64,000 nucleotides of DNA from Enterococcus rotai. GTDB lineage: Bacteria > Bacillota > Bacilli > Lactobacillales > Enterococcaceae. Positions 30,323 to 39,677 of this stretch are shown here, in pieces. Location: positions 3,535,091-3,599,090 of the forward strand of contig NZ_CP013655.1 of NCBI RefSeq assembly GCF_001465345.1. The letters are read 5' to 3'. Below the pieces are notes generated by a model. It made no database searches. It was given only the letters and a program-made list of their open reading frames with translations, and was not told where the DNA came from. Numbering within the stretch: position 1 is the first letter of the stretch; each line of letters opens with the position of its first letter. Made by a program: the position numbers and the translations under genes.

Positions 30323-32671
30323 CTATTTATTCTTTTGTTTCTTTCCTTTTTTCTTTTTCGCTACTTCTTTATAGAAAGGTTTCTTACCTTTTTTCTTATT
30401 CTTCTTTTGTGTAAATGATTTTTTATCACTATTTTTATGATCTGAATTGCGTTTTCGGCGATTATCCTGACGTTTCTTTTGTTTCGGTGCTTCGATTCTT
30501 TCTACTTCTTCCGCTTCAAGAAACTCAAAATCGATTTCTCTTGTTTCTGGATCGGCTTTATCTACTTTTACCTTCACTTTTTGACCGATTTTCAAGGTCA
30601 TTCCTGTTCGTTCACCAACAAGAGCCATGTGATTTTCAATAAAATGGAAATAATCTTGTTTCAAGTTATTGACATGGATCAACCCTTCAATTGTATTCGG
30701 AAGTTCTACAAATAATCCGAATCGAGTAACTGAGCTAATGATCCCATCATATTCTTCACCAATTTTATCTGCCATAAATTCGGCTTTCTTCATTGAGTCA
30801 ACTTCACGTTCTGTCTCAACCGCTCGACGCTCCATTCTTGAGCTATGATCTGCAATATCAGGTAAGTCCTGTTCCCATTTTTCTTTTAGCTTTTCGGAGA
30901 CATTCCCTGCATAACTGCGAATCAATCGATGCACGATCAAGTCTGGGTAACGACGGATCGGTGAGGTAAAGTGAGTATAGTACTCGGCAGCCAAGCCATA
31001 GTGCCCATAGTTATCCTCTGAATAACGAGCTTGTTGCATACTACGCAATAACATTGTATTGATCACAGCTTCTTCTGGCTTATCCGCAACTTGTTCTAAA
31101 ACTCTTTGCAAATCTTTAGGTGTAATATCTGCCTTCGTGCCTTTGACTAAAATGCCTAACACGGCGGCAAAATCGAAGAAACGCTGCATTTTTTCTTCTT
31201 TAGGTTGTTCATGGATTCGATAAATAAATGGTAATTTCAACTCATTGAAATGTTTTGCTACCGTTTCATTGGCTGCAAGCATAAATGATTCGATCAAACG
31301 TTCACCAACGCCACGTGTTCGAAGTAAGATATCATGTGGGTGACCTTCTGTATCCACTAAAACTTTTGCTTCACGATCTTCAAATGAAATTGCGCCACGG
31401 TTTTCTCGCATTTGTTCAAGAATCTGGTGAAGTTCTCCCATTTCTTTAAACATGGTTAATAATTTTTTATAGCGTTTCATCGTTTCAGGTTTTTCTTCTT
31501 CTAAAATTTCATTGACTGCCGTATAAGTCATCCGTTCAGTCGTTTGGATCACGCTTTGGAAAATATCATGCTTCACGACATGACCTTCAGGTGTTATTTC
31601 CATCTCACAACTCATTGTAAGTCTCGGTACATTAGGGTTCAACGAGCAAATCCCATTAGATAAACGTTGCGGGATCATCGGCACCACTCGGTCGGTTAAA
31701 TACACACTAGTCCCACGTTCATAAGCTTCTTGGTCTAACTCACTGCCTTCTGTAACATAGTAAGAGACATCAGCAATATGCACTCCTAAAAAATAATTGC
31801 CGTTTGTTAATTTTTCTACAGTTACTGCATCATCTAAATCTTTAGCATCTTCCCCATCAATCGTGACGATCAATTGATCCCGTAAATCTCTACGACCTTG
31901 TATATCAGTCTCTGAAATAGTCTCTGGCACTTTGTCCGCTTCAGCGATCACTTCGTTAGGAAAACTAGTTGGAATACCGTGAGCCACAACGATTGATAAG
32001 ATATCCATACCAGGATCATTTTTATGCCCCACTACTTTTTTGACGATTCCTTCTAAACTTTTTGGATATTCTTTTTCTGGATAGTGGGTCACTTCTACGA
32101 TCACAATACTACCGTCAACTGGTTTGATTCCTTGAGCTGCGATGTTAAACGTCAGCCCAGTCATTTTTTTGTCTTTTGGAACTGCATAGCCATATAAATC
32201 GGTTTCGCTGACTTCTTTTTCATCATAGGCGATAAATTCACCGACTACTTGAGTAATTGCACGTGTTTTAATTGCTACAACTTTCCCTTCAGCACCGCGG
32301 TCTGAAAAAGCATCTGCTGGTTGTACGATATCAATTACAACAATATCGCCATCCATAGCAAAGTTAACTGCTTCTTTTGGAATATAAACATCTGCTTCTT
32401 CAGGATCGATCGTTACAAAACCAAATCCTCGTTCATTAGCACGAAAGGTTCCTTCGATATCCCCATTTTTTTGTGGCAAACGGATCTTGCCTTTTTTGTT
32501 AAATTCAACTAATTTTTCACGTTCCATGGTTGCAATGGTTTGAACTAACAATTTAAAGTCTGAGCTTTTTTGTAGTTGCAACCCTTCTGCGATTTCTTCC
32601 ATGGAAACACTTTTTTTCGGATGATTTTCCATGAAAAACAGGATTTTCTCCTTGATTGTTTGTTTTGTCAT
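30323..32671 (-). CDS. rnr: Ribonuclease R
   Basis: 3'-to-5' exoribonuclease of 782 residues. N-terminal winged helix and cold-shock domains (about 1-220) are followed by the RNB catalytic domain ([18 protein letters not shown] with metal-binding aspartates) and an S1 domain (about 630-715). The tail from about 720 is rich in lysine and arginine. It degrades structured RNA and works with tmRNA/SmpB. It overlaps the esterase gene by 4 bases. Confidence 0.95.
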   Translation of the reverse strand: MTKQTIKEKILFFMENHPKKSVSMEEIAEGLQLQKSSDFKLLVQTIATMEREKLVEFNKKGKIRLPQKNGDIEGTFRANERGFGFVTIDPEEADVYIPKEAVNFAMDGDIVVIDIVQPADAFSDRGAEGKVVAIKTRAITQVVGEFIAYDEKEVSETDLYGYAVPKDKKMTGLTFNIAAQGIKPVDGSIVIVEVTHYPEKEYPKSLEGIVKKVVGHKNDPGMDILSIVVAHGIPTSFPNEVIAEADKVPETISETDIQGRRDLRDQLIVTIDGEDAKDLDDAVTVEKLTNGNYFLGVHIADVSYYVTEGSELDQEAYERGTSVYLTDRVVPMIPQRLSNGICSLNPNVPRLTMSCEMEITPEGHVVKHDIFQSVIQTTERMTYTAVNEILEEEKPETMKRYKKLLTMFKEMGELHQILEQMRENRGAISFEDREAKVLVDTEGHPHDILLRTRGVGERLIESFMLAANETVAKHFNELKLPFIYRIHEQPKEEKMQRFFDFAAVLGILVKGTKADITPKDLQRVLEQVADKPEEAVINTMLLRSMQQARYSEDNYGHYGLAAEYYTHFTSPIRRYPDLIVHRLIRSYAGNVSEKLKEKWEQDLPDIADHSSRMERRAVETEREVDSMKKAEFMADKIGEEYDGIISSVTRFGLFVELPNTIEGLIHVNNLKQDYFHFIENHMALVGERTGMTLKIGQKVKVKVDKADPETREIDFEFLEAEEVERIEAPKQKKRQDNRRKRNSDHKNSDKKSFTQKKNKKKGKKPFYKEVAKKKKGKKQKNK

Positions 32672-33432
32672 TCTTTCTCCTCATTCCAAGACAATGTATT
32701 CAAAAATGCGACTACGTCTTGTTCTAATTGTTTATGATCTGGTCCAATCGTTAGTACATGACCACTATCTGGATACCAGTTTAATGTAAATCGTGTTTGG
32801 GTTAGCGCTTCAGCAGTTTTATAAACACCTAGTGGATCGATCATTTGATCCTTACCTGCTTGTCCCATAAAAACAGGAACCTTAATTTGATCAAGTTTAT
32901 TGGCCGTCTGTTCTGAAAAATTTTCAATATCTTTTAATTGTGCGAAAGAGGCTTCTTTGATTTTGACCATCCGCTGTGCTCTTTCTTCATTTGGCACACC
33001 AGCCGTCTTTAACACTTTATCTGCATATAAAACAAAATTTTCCGGAACTGTGTTTTTTACAGGGAAAATCGGTGAGCAGAAAAAACCACCGCCGACAACT
33101 CCTGCCACCTGACTTGTCAATGCCTCCATTGTAAAAATCCCACCCATTGAAAGACCAAAAACGGCAATTTCCTGATACCCTTTTTCTTTTAAAAACTGAA
33201 CAGCCTCAATTGTATCCTGCTGCCAATCCTTTGTTGTCTTTTCTAAAATATCTTCTGGCGCAACGGTTGCATGACCCGAAAAATTGGGGGAATAAACGGT
33301 ATAATTTTCTTTTTCTAAATAACGACTCAGCATACGCACATCGTTGCTGCTTCCTGAATAAGCGTGCAAGAGTAATACAGCACGAGAACCATTTTTTGTA
33401 AATAATGGTTTAGGTAGACTTATTGTTTTCAC
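32668..33432 (-). CDS. Carboxylesterase, alpha/beta hydrolase (Est type)
   Basis: Serine esterase of 254 residues. The nucleophile Ser95 lies in [10 protein letters not shown]; an Asp in GKDQMIDP and His in DSGHVLTIG complete the triad. The [11 protein letters not shown] loop is typical of Est30-like carboxylesterases found beside secG and rnr. The start is GTG with GAGGTG upstream. It overlaps rnr by 4 bases and lies 145 bases after secG, beyond a terminator. Confidence 0.9.
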   Translation of the reverse strand: MKTISLPKPLFTKNGSRAVLLLHAYSGSSNDVRMLSRYLEKENYTVYSPNFSGHATVAPEDILEKTTKDWQQDTIEAVQFLKEKGYQEIAVFGLSMGGIFTMEALTSQVAGVVGGGFFCSPIFPVKNTVPENFVLYADKVLKTAGVPNEERAQRMVKIKEASFAQLKDIENFSEQTANKLDQIKVPVFMGQAGKDQMIDPLGVYKTAEALTQTRFTLNWYPDSGHVLTIGPDHKQLEQDVVAFLNTLSWNEEKE

Positions 33433-33537
33433 TTCTCAATTCACCTCATCCTCATTTTAGCACATTATCCTTTGAAAACCTTATGAAAAGAAAGGTTTTC
33501 CTGTAACTTTTCATATGTGCCTATTCAATTTTTTAAA

Positions 33538-33571
33538 AGAAAAAAAGCCCCTCAGTAAATGAAGGACTTCA
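33538..33571 (-). terminator. Terminator after secG
   Basis: Stem AGTCCTTC / GAGGGGCT followed by TTTTTTT on the minus strand, partly weak pairing. Confidence 0.7.
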
Positions 33572-33577
33572 AAGGTC

Positions 33578-33814
33578 TTACTTTGATGATAATAATACTA
33601 AAATAAATAATAGTAACATCCAAACCGCACCAATAATTGCTGTTGCACGTTGCATAACAGCTTCAAATCCACGTGCTTTTTGTTTACCGAAAAGTTTATC
33701 TGCACCACCTGTAAACGCACTTGCTGCACTGTTTTGTTTACTTGGTTGCATCATAACGGCAATAACCATCACTACTGAAAGGATGATTACAAGTGTTAAA
33801 ATAAAATTATACAT
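33578..33814 (-). CDS. secG: Preprotein translocase subunit SecG
   Basis: Small SecYEG subunit of 78 residues with two membrane helices (about 2-22 and 52-75) and the loop MMQPSKQNSAASAFTGGADKLFG, the SecG signature. It stimulates protein export. It has its own promoter and terminator. Confidence 0.95.
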   Translation of the reverse strand: MYNFILTLVIILSVVMVIAVMMQPSKQNSAASAFTGGADKLFGKQKARGFEAVMQRATAIIGAVWMLLLFILVLLSSK

Positions 33815-33847
33815 AGTCTAATTCTCCCTTATTCACAAAATACATCT

Positions 33848-33875
33848 ATTATACTTTAGCATATTTTTCAGACAA
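33848..33875 (-). promoter_or_regulatory. SigmaA promoter of secG
   Basis: Minus-strand TTGTCT, 16-base spacer, TATAAT, about 35 bases upstream of the start codon. Confidence 0.75.
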
Positions 33876-33903
33876 ATACCAGTTCAACTTTCGTTCCTAG
33901 TTT

Positions 33904-33945
33904 AAAAAAGATCTGTGCTGATCTAATCCAGCACAGATCTTTTTT
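33904..33945 (-). terminator. Terminator after the GNAT gene
   Basis: Near-perfect stem AAAAGATCTGTGCTG / CAGCACAGATCTTTT with TTTT on the minus strand, directly after the stop codon. Confidence 0.9.
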
Positions 33946-34221
33946 CTATTTTCTTAAAACGTCCCCATATTCAGGTTTTGTATCAAACTCTTTTTTAGCA
34001 AAAGGACAAAGCGGAATGATTTTCTTTCCTTCACGGCGTGCTTTTTCTACACCATTTAAGACCAATTTTTCCGCTAGTTTTTGACCTCTGTATGTAGGGT
34101 CAACAAAAGTATGATCGATGATCATCATTTTATCACCAGCATTCGACCAAGTCATTTCACCAATTTCTTGATTTTCATCATTAAATAATACAAAGCGATT
34201 TTCTTCTTCTTTAATTTCCAT
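33946..34221 (-). CDS. GNAT-family acetyltransferase, YjdJ-like
   Basis: Minimal GNAT domain of 91 residues. The acetyl-CoA loop lies in VDPTYRGQKLAEKLVLNGVEKARREGK, and the end (IIPLCPFAKKEFDTKPEYGDVL) is the pattern of the short YjdJ/GCN5-related group. I chose the ATG at 34221 with AAGGATGG upstream; the extension to 34269 overlaps the ferredoxin-like gene. It starts 2 bases after that gene's stop, so the two are coupled. Confidence 0.88.
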   Translation of the reverse strand: MEIKEEENRFVLFNDENQEIGEMTWSNAGDKMMIIDHTFVDPTYRGQKLAEKLVLNGVEKARREGKKIIPLCPFAKKEFDTKPEYGDVLRK

Positions 34222-34223
34222 AG

Positions 34224-34496
34224 CTATTTGCCATCCTTTCGAATGTATTTTAACGCACCACTTGGACAAGTATTGATCACGCGGATATCTTCTTCAATAC
34301 CGCCATTATCAGCTATGATCCATGGACGACGTCCCACTTCAAAAACAGCTTTATTTCCACGAACACAGTTTCCAATATGGGCACAAATATCTTTGCTGTA
34401 ATAAATGTCCAAATCCTCACCTGAATATTTACGATACCCTTCTTCTAAAAGCATCTCTTCTGTCACTGCTTTGTCGTTTATTTTACTTCCATCCAT
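34224..34496 (-). CDS. Divergent 4Fe-4S mono-cluster protein, YjdI-like
   Basis: Protein of 90 residues matching the Fer4_19 pattern: CAHIGNC (Cys38, Cys44), WIIADNG and CPSGAL (Cys77). His40 may be the fourth ligand. Members occur with a small GNAT enzyme, as here, but the reaction of the pair is unknown. AGGAGG precedes the ATG. Confidence 0.87.
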   Translation of the reverse strand: MDGSKINDKAVTEEMLLEEGYRKYSGEDLDIYYSKDICAHIGNCVRGNKAVFEVGRRPWIIADNGGIEEDIRVINTCPSGALKYIRKDGK

Positions 34497-34651
34497 CTTG
34501 TTTTCCTCCTAATGTATAAGCTAACTTTCAACGTTAACTAACAATAAAATTACATCTGTTTTTTATTAGTTTCTTCTTTTGATTCTAACAACTTAAGTCA
34601 TTTGCTGCAACTATCTTTTCTCGCTAGCCACACACACTTTCTTCATTGTAC

Positions 34652-36442
34652 TCAGTCATTCTTGGCACGTAGAGAGGATAGAATAGAAACAGTATCCACT
34701 ACTTCTTGTAAAATTGCACCAAATAACGCTGGTATAATTCCCGTACTTGCGATTAACATCAAGATTGTACAAATCAAAATTCCGATCAAGACAGATTGTT
34801 TGGCGATTTTCATTGTATCTTTTGAAATCTTTACAGCTGTACTTACTTTTTCTAGGTCATCTTTTAAGATAACAGCATCAGCGGTTTCACTCGCTGCTGT
34901 TGCCCCGTGAGCCCCCATTGCAATGCCAACATCAGCAATTGCTAAAGAAGGCGCATCATTTACACCATCTCCAACCATGATTACTGGACGTTTGGAAGCT
35001 GTAATTTTCTTTAGCACATCTATTTTATCTTGGGGTAAGCATTCTGCGTAAACTTCTGTAATCCCAACATCTTTAGCAATCGTATCTGCAACTGTTTGAT
35101 GATCTCCTGTCACCATCAGCAAATGGTTCACGTTTAGTTTACGTAGTTCTTCCATTGTTTTTTTCGCTTCTGGACGAATGGTATCTGTAAAAGTGATGTA
35201 GCCTAAGAACACTTCATCCTGAGAAATGTAAATCGTCGTCTGATCTACGATTTTTTCTATTTTTTGGTGTGAGACGAATGCAGGTTTTCCCACACGAATC
35301 TCTTTTCCTTCAATTATAGCTTTTACCCCAGAACTTGTTACTTCTGCTAAATCAGAAACTTCTTTTAACTTTTTGGGCGTATCTTTATATGCAAGGAGTG
35401 AGCGCGCCAAGATATGAGTTGATTCTTGTTCAGCACTGGCTGCTAACACTAACAATTCTTCTTTAGAAATACCGGACTCTGGTACAATTTGAGCTACTGA
35501 TAGGGCACCTTTTGTAATCGTTCCAGTCTTATCAAAGGCAACTGATTGTGTTTCCGCCATTTTCTCCAAGGTCGTTCCTGTTTTTACAACGATTCCATTT
35601 CTGCTTGAACGACTCATTCCAGCAACAAGTGCGATCGGTGCTGCCAAAATCAGCGGACATGGCGATGCTACAACTAAAACTTCAGCAAATCTAGTTGGGT
35701 CTTTTGATACAAACCAAGCAACACCTGCAATTACATATGCGGTAATCGTAAATGGAATGGCGTAACGATCCGCCATTCTAACAAAGTGAGCTGGTTGTGC
35801 TTCAGATTCTTTGACTAGTTTAACAATGGTTTGATACTGGCTGTCTGCTGCACTTTTTTCCGCTTTCATCGTGATAGAGCTATCCCCATTGATTGATCCA
35901 GACATCAATGGATCCCCTTGATTTTTATTTTCTGGGCGAGATTCTCCAGTTAATGAAGATTCATCAACAGTTGATGATCCTTTTATGACAACCCCATCTA
36001 CTGGAACTATTTCTCCTGGCTTTACGACTAGCTCATCATCAACTTTGACTTTCTCAACACTAATATCCAGTAGAGTCCCGTCAACCAACTGATGGGCTTT
36101 TTGAGGTGAGTTATCAAGTAATGACTTTAATTCTTTATTGGCTCGTTTAGCAGCGTAGTCTTCTAAAGAATCACCACCAGTCAGCATGATCAAGATCATC
36201 AAACTTGCCCAATACTCACCTACCGCTAGTGTCGCTACAATCGCTGTAATCGCTAATATATCTACTCCATATCTCCCTGATTTTAAGGTTTTAATCATTT
36301 CAACCAACATAGATAAAGTCATTACTGAACCTGTGATCACAATGATGCCAAATGCTAAAGAAGCTTGGTGAAAAACAAATTCAAATAATAGCGCTAAAAT
36401 ACCTGTAACGATTGTTATGATCAATTTCGTTAAATGTTTCAT
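34652..36442 (-). CDS. Heavy-metal P1B-type ATPase with SPC motif
   Basis: Transition-metal P-type ATPase of 596 residues without an N-terminal metal-binding domain. The membrane metal site reads SPC (in VVASPCPLILAAP) rather than CPC. The phosphorylation site DKTGTITKG and the GDGVNDAPSLAIADVGIAMG hinge follow. SPC pumps form the P1B-4 group, which exports Fe2+ or Co2+ (PfeT, FrvA, CtpD). A Fur-type box upstream supports iron export. AAAGGAGGAG precedes the ATG. Cadmium or zinc transport is a less likely alternative. Confidence 0.88.
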   Translation of the reverse strand: MKHLTKLIITIVTGILALLFEFVFHQASLAFGIIVITGSVMTLSMLVEMIKTLKSGRYGVDILAITAIVATLAVGEYWASLMILIMLTGGDSLEDYAAKRANKELKSLLDNSPQKAHQLVDGTLLDISVEKVKVDDELVVKPGEIVPVDGVVIKGSSTVDESSLTGESRPENKNQGDPLMSGSINGDSSITMKAEKSAADSQYQTIVKLVKESEAQPAHFVRMADRYAIPFTITAYVIAGVAWFVSKDPTRFAEVLVVASPCPLILAAPIALVAGMSRSSRNGIVVKTGTTLEKMAETQSVAFDKTGTITKGALSVAQIVPESGISKEELLVLAASAEQESTHILARSLLAYKDTPKKLKEVSDLAEVTSSGVKAIIEGKEIRVGKPAFVSHQKIEKIVDQTTIYISQDEVFLGYITFTDTIRPEAKKTMEELRKLNVNHLLMVTGDHQTVADTIAKDVGITEVYAECLPQDKIDVLKKITASKRPVIMVGDGVNDAPSLAIADVGIAMGAHGATAASETADAVILKDDLEKVSTAVKISKDTMKIAKQSVLIGILICTILMLIASTGIIPALFGAILQEVVDTVSILSSLRAKND

Positions 36443-36526
36443 TTTTACTCCTCCTTTTTCCCCTCTTCATTCTCTATTACTAAGATTACGCTCAGTTAAA
36501 CAAATAACAAAGGTAAAAGCCTTAAA

Positions 36527-36541
36527 TGAAAATGATTGTCA
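36527..36541 (-). promoter_or_regulatory. Fur-type operator upstream of the P1B ATPase gene
   Basis: Minus-strand TGACAAT-C-ATTTTCA, a 7-1-7 inverted repeat with one mismatch in each arm to TGATAAT-N-ATTATCA. It is 85 bases before the start codon, upstream of a possible TTGTTA-16-TAATCT promoter. Fur, PerR and Zur sites are similar, so the exact regulator is uncertain. Confidence 0.65.
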
Positions 36542-36559
36542 TTCTTACTACGTCAACAT

Positions 36560-36608
36560 AAAAAAAGGTGAAACACTTCCTCTTTTTGGAAATGTTTCAC
36601 TTTTTTTA
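36560..36608 (-). terminator. Terminator after the CtpE-like ATPase gene
   Basis: Stem AAAGGTGAAACACTTCC / GGAAATGTTTCACTTT (read from either strand) with A/T runs on both sides. It separates the two ATPase genes. Confidence 0.85.
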
Positions 36609-36618
36609 TTTTTATAAG

Positions 36619-39087
36619 TTAAATCACACGCTTCTTCTTTTTGATTTTTCTATTTTCACTTCTTTTTTCAAATTCATGTACTGCTCTAGTCATAAATAAA
36701 GAGATGTAATTGAAAATTGATCGACTACCTAAAATCAACGGCAAGTAGAAGAGTACATTTCTTGTGAAGAGTGAGGTTAGCATAAAGAAATCGCCAAAGA
36801 ATAGGAAACAAGCAATGAATGCTATCAATAGCAAACCAATCATGATTTGTTTTTTCAAATCAAGTGGTCGAGCTGCTTTTAATAACACTTGAAAACCAAC
36901 ACAGCCAGTTAGCAAGACACACATCGTGGAAACATCTTGATGGGATAAATCAAACCAAATACCCGCTAGTTGCAAGACTAAAATATTAAAAACGACTGTC
37001 AAAGCACCTGGAACTGAGATTCGCAAGATATTCGTTAAAAAATGTCCTTTGATTCGTTGATAATTAGGCTCTAACGCCAAAATAAAAGAGGGAATCCCTA
37101 CTGTTAAGGTATTGATCGGTGTTAATTGTAACGGCGCAAATGGATAAGGTAAGAATAAAAAGATAAATGTTACAGCCAGAATCGCTGAGTAGATCGTTTT
37201 AACCATATACATCGATGCCACTCGTTCAATGTTATTGATTACTCTGCGACCTTCATTCAAGACTTGAATCATTGAACTAAAATCAGAATTCAACAACACG
37301 ACATCGGATACTGCCCGAGCTGCATCACTTCCACTAGCCATTGCAACACTAACATCTGCTTCTCTTAATGACAGGATATCATTGACGCCATCACCCGTCA
37401 TACACGTTGTATGTCCATTTTGTTTTAAGGCTTGAATCAACTCTCTTTTTTGATAAGGGGTCACTCGGCCAAAAACAGTTGTATTTTCAACCAATTCATT
37501 AAAATCTGCTGAATCGGAAATCGTACTCATATCGACAAAATTTTCTGCACCGGCGATTCCTGCTTGCTTCGCTATTTGTGATACTGTAATTGGGTTGTCT
37601 CCTGATATAACTTTTAGGGTAACATCTTGTTTAGCAAAATAAGAAAAAGTATCCACTGCATTCGCACGAATCGTATCCGCAATAATAAAAATCGCAACAG
37701 TCTCTTTTGTTTGTGGTAACTCTGGTCTAGTTAATTCTTCAGAAAAATGAACTAAGATCAACACACGATCTCCTTGCTCATTATAAGGAGCTAACTTTTC
37801 TCTTAAATCCGCTGGAACTTCTGAATAAATAAATTCTGGTGCCCCCATAACAAAAGATCCTTTTTCTTTAAACGTCACACCACTCCATTTTCGATCGGAA
37901 GAAAATGGAATCACTTCTTTGACTGTCCATTCCGTTTTAGTTAAAGGAAATCTCGTTCTCAGAACTTTAGCCGTAGCATTTTGATCAGATAAACCAGCCA
38001 TCATTTCACTCATTGCACGTTCAATTTCACTAGCTGGAAAGCCTGCTTGCGGAATCAGTTCTTTAAAGGTCAACGTCCCATCAGTAATTGTACCGGTCTT
38101 ATCCAAGCAAATCGTATCAACACGAGCAAGCGTTTCTATACATGATAGTCGCTGGATCAACGTTTGTTTTCTAGCTAAGTTAGCAGCACCGACGGCAAAT
38201 GCAACACTCGTTAAAAGCATCAAGCCTTCTGGAATCATACTGATCAACGCACCTGAAACCCCTAAAACAGTTTTGGGAAATGACTGTGTCGATTGATACT
38301 GTGACCAAAAGAGCAATAAACCAATAGGAACAATGGCAAATGTTAATCCTTTGATCAAAAGATTCAACGAATTCATTAGTTCAGAGGTTGACGGTTTTTC
38401 TGTCTTAGCCTCTTTAGATAGTTTGGAAACAAAGTTGTCTTCTCCTACGGCATTGATTTTAACAAATCCCAATCCAGCGGTAATAAAACTACCACTCATG
38501 ATTTTATCGCCATTTTGTTTTGTGATTTTATCCGACTCTCCTGTTAATAAGGATTCATCCACTTCCATTCCTTCAGCGTGTAAAACGATTCCGTCTGAAG
38601 GGACTTGGTTTCCTAAGGATAGAACTAAAACATCCCCCAGTACGATTTCATCTTGATAAATATTTAGTAATCGGTTATCTCTTAAAGCTGTAACTTCTGT
38701 TTTATTGACAATCGATAATTTGTCGATCGTTTTTTTGGCATGGATTTCTTGAATCACACCAATTGCTGTATTTATGATAATAATCCAGAAAAACAAAGCA
38801 TTTTTCGGATACCCCACAGCAAAAACTGCGATTGCTAAAAATAGGTTGATAAAGTTGAATAATGTTAGTGAATTATCTAAAATGATTTGTTTTGTCGTTC
38901 TAGATAAATCTTCGACTTCTTTATTGTATTTTCCTTCTGCGTATAGCTGTTCGACTTCTTGATCGGACAAACCATTGATATCGTTTGGAATCCGAATGTC
39001 GTTAGTATTAACTGATTGTGTTTTTTCTTCAGATGAAAGAAACTCCTCGTTATCGATATTTCTTTTTTTCCTAAACCATTTTTTCAT
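36619..39087 (-). CDS. Cation-translocating P-type ATPase, CtpE-like
   Basis: P-type ATPase of 822 residues. Two N-terminal helices come after a charged region, then the actuator motif VDESLLTGESD, the phosphorylation site LDKTGTITDG, the hinge TGDGVNDILSLREADVSVAMA and about six C-terminal helices. It belongs to the CtpE/Exp7 branch, for which calcium uptake has been shown in mycobacteria; the ion here is not proven. I chose the ATG at 39087 because the GTG at 39099 lies within the AAAGGTG ribosome site. Confidence 0.87.
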   Translation of the reverse strand: MKKWFRKKRNIDNEEFLSSEEKTQSVNTNDIRIPNDINGLSDQEVEQLYAEGKYNKEVEDLSRTTKQIILDNSLTLFNFINLFLAIAVFAVGYPKNALFFWIIIINTAIGVIQEIHAKKTIDKLSIVNKTEVTALRDNRLLNIYQDEIVLGDVLVLSLGNQVPSDGIVLHAEGMEVDESLLTGESDKITKQNGDKIMSGSFITAGLGFVKINAVGEDNFVSKLSKEAKTEKPSTSELMNSLNLLIKGLTFAIVPIGLLLFWSQYQSTQSFPKTVLGVSGALISMIPEGLMLLTSVAFAVGAANLARKQTLIQRLSCIETLARVDTICLDKTGTITDGTLTFKELIPQAGFPASEIERAMSEMMAGLSDQNATAKVLRTRFPLTKTEWTVKEVIPFSSDRKWSGVTFKEKGSFVMGAPEFIYSEVPADLREKLAPYNEQGDRVLILVHFSEELTRPELPQTKETVAIFIIADTIRANAVDTFSYFAKQDVTLKVISGDNPITVSQIAKQAGIAGAENFVDMSTISDSADFNELVENTTVFGRVTPYQKRELIQALKQNGHTTCMTGDGVNDILSLREADVSVAMASGSDAARAVSDVVLLNSDFSSMIQVLNEGRRVINNIERVASMYMVKTIYSAILAVTFIFLFLPYPFAPLQLTPINTLTVGIPSFILALEPNYQRIKGHFLTNILRISVPGALTVVFNILVLQLAGIWFDLSHQDVSTMCVLLTGCVGFQVLLKAARPLDLKKQIMIGLLLIAFIACFLFFGDFFMLTSLFTRNVLFYLPLILGSRSIFNYISLFMTRAVHEFEKRSENRKIKKKKRVI

Positions 39088-39221
39088 ATTTTCATTCACC
39101 TTTTTCTTGCTGTAATTAATTCAATTGTAGAATAATTCATCGATTATTTCAGAGAACTAGTTTAAGTTTACACTTTTTTTAACCATTTGCACAAACTGAA
39201 GGTACTCTGATTAAAAATTCG

Positions 39222-39262
39222 CTAAAAAAAGAAAGGCTAAATTTTTAGTCTTTCTTTTTTAG
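39222..39262 (-). terminator. Terminator at the far end of the CRISPR array
   Basis: Stem AAAAAAGAAAGACTAA / TTAGCCTTTCTTTTTT on the minus strand, between the last repeat and the CtpE-like gene. It would end the crRNA precursor. Confidence 0.7.
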
Positions 39263-39323
39263 TCTATTTTTGATGGGATTTGGTTGAGATTTTATTTATC
39301 TTTAGTTGTCTGTTAACCGAGTC

Positions 39324-39489
39324 ATTTCAATCCACTCACTCATAACAGAGTGAGACGAAAGCACTCCAGCTCCTGCTAAACGATCACGCAATTTCAATCC
39401 ACTCACTCATAACAGAGTGAGACGCGATTAAAGCCGGTGATGCTGATTGGTATGATATTTCAATCCACTCACTCATAACAGAGTGAGAC
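39324..39489 (-). CRISPR. Orphan type I-C-like CRISPR array, 3 repeats, 2 spacers
   Basis: Three identical 33-base repeats at 39324-39356, 39391-39423 and 39457-39489, starting ATTTCAATCCACTCACTCAT and ending GAGTGAGAC on the plus strand. The spacers are 34 bases (39357-39390) and 33 bases (39424-39456) and differ from each other. The ACTCACTC/GAGTGAG stem and ATTTCAATCC end match type I-C repeats. Those are transcribed in the GTCTCACTC...GATTGAAAT sense, here the minus strand. No cas gene is in the window. Confidence 0.93.
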
Positions 39490-39660
39490 TGTGAAAACAA
39501 GCGATTATCTACGAAAAATCGGTGACAATCACTAAATTCCCACGTAAAACTATTTAAACATTAAAATAAAATGATAAAAAGCTCTAAATAGCCCTTATAT
39601 CTGTCCTTTTTTCGGTGCGAATCTCCCAGTAATTTTATGGGCACTTAGGGTTCGCACCAA
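39490..39660 (-). promoter_or_regulatory. CRISPR leader with conserved hairpin
   Basis: AT-rich sequence between the first repeat and nadE. It contains GGTGCGAA (39614-39621) and TTCGCACC (39651-39658), a perfect 8-base inverted repeat with a GGGAGATTCGCACC-like flank that I recall from type I-C leaders. This agrees with transcription on the minus strand and new spacers being added at the right-hand end. Confidence 0.65.
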
Positions 39661-39677
39661 AATGAGCTGATCATTTC

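Noticed and set aside
30306-30420. Simple-sequence lysine tract at the end of rnr as a possible frameshift or low-quality region
   Set aside because: The frame stays open to a normal stop, and basic tails are usual in RNase R.
34652-36442. Cadmium/zinc efflux (CadA) annotation
   Set aside because: The metal site is SPC, not CPC, and there is no N-terminal metal-binding domain; P1B-4 is a better assignment.
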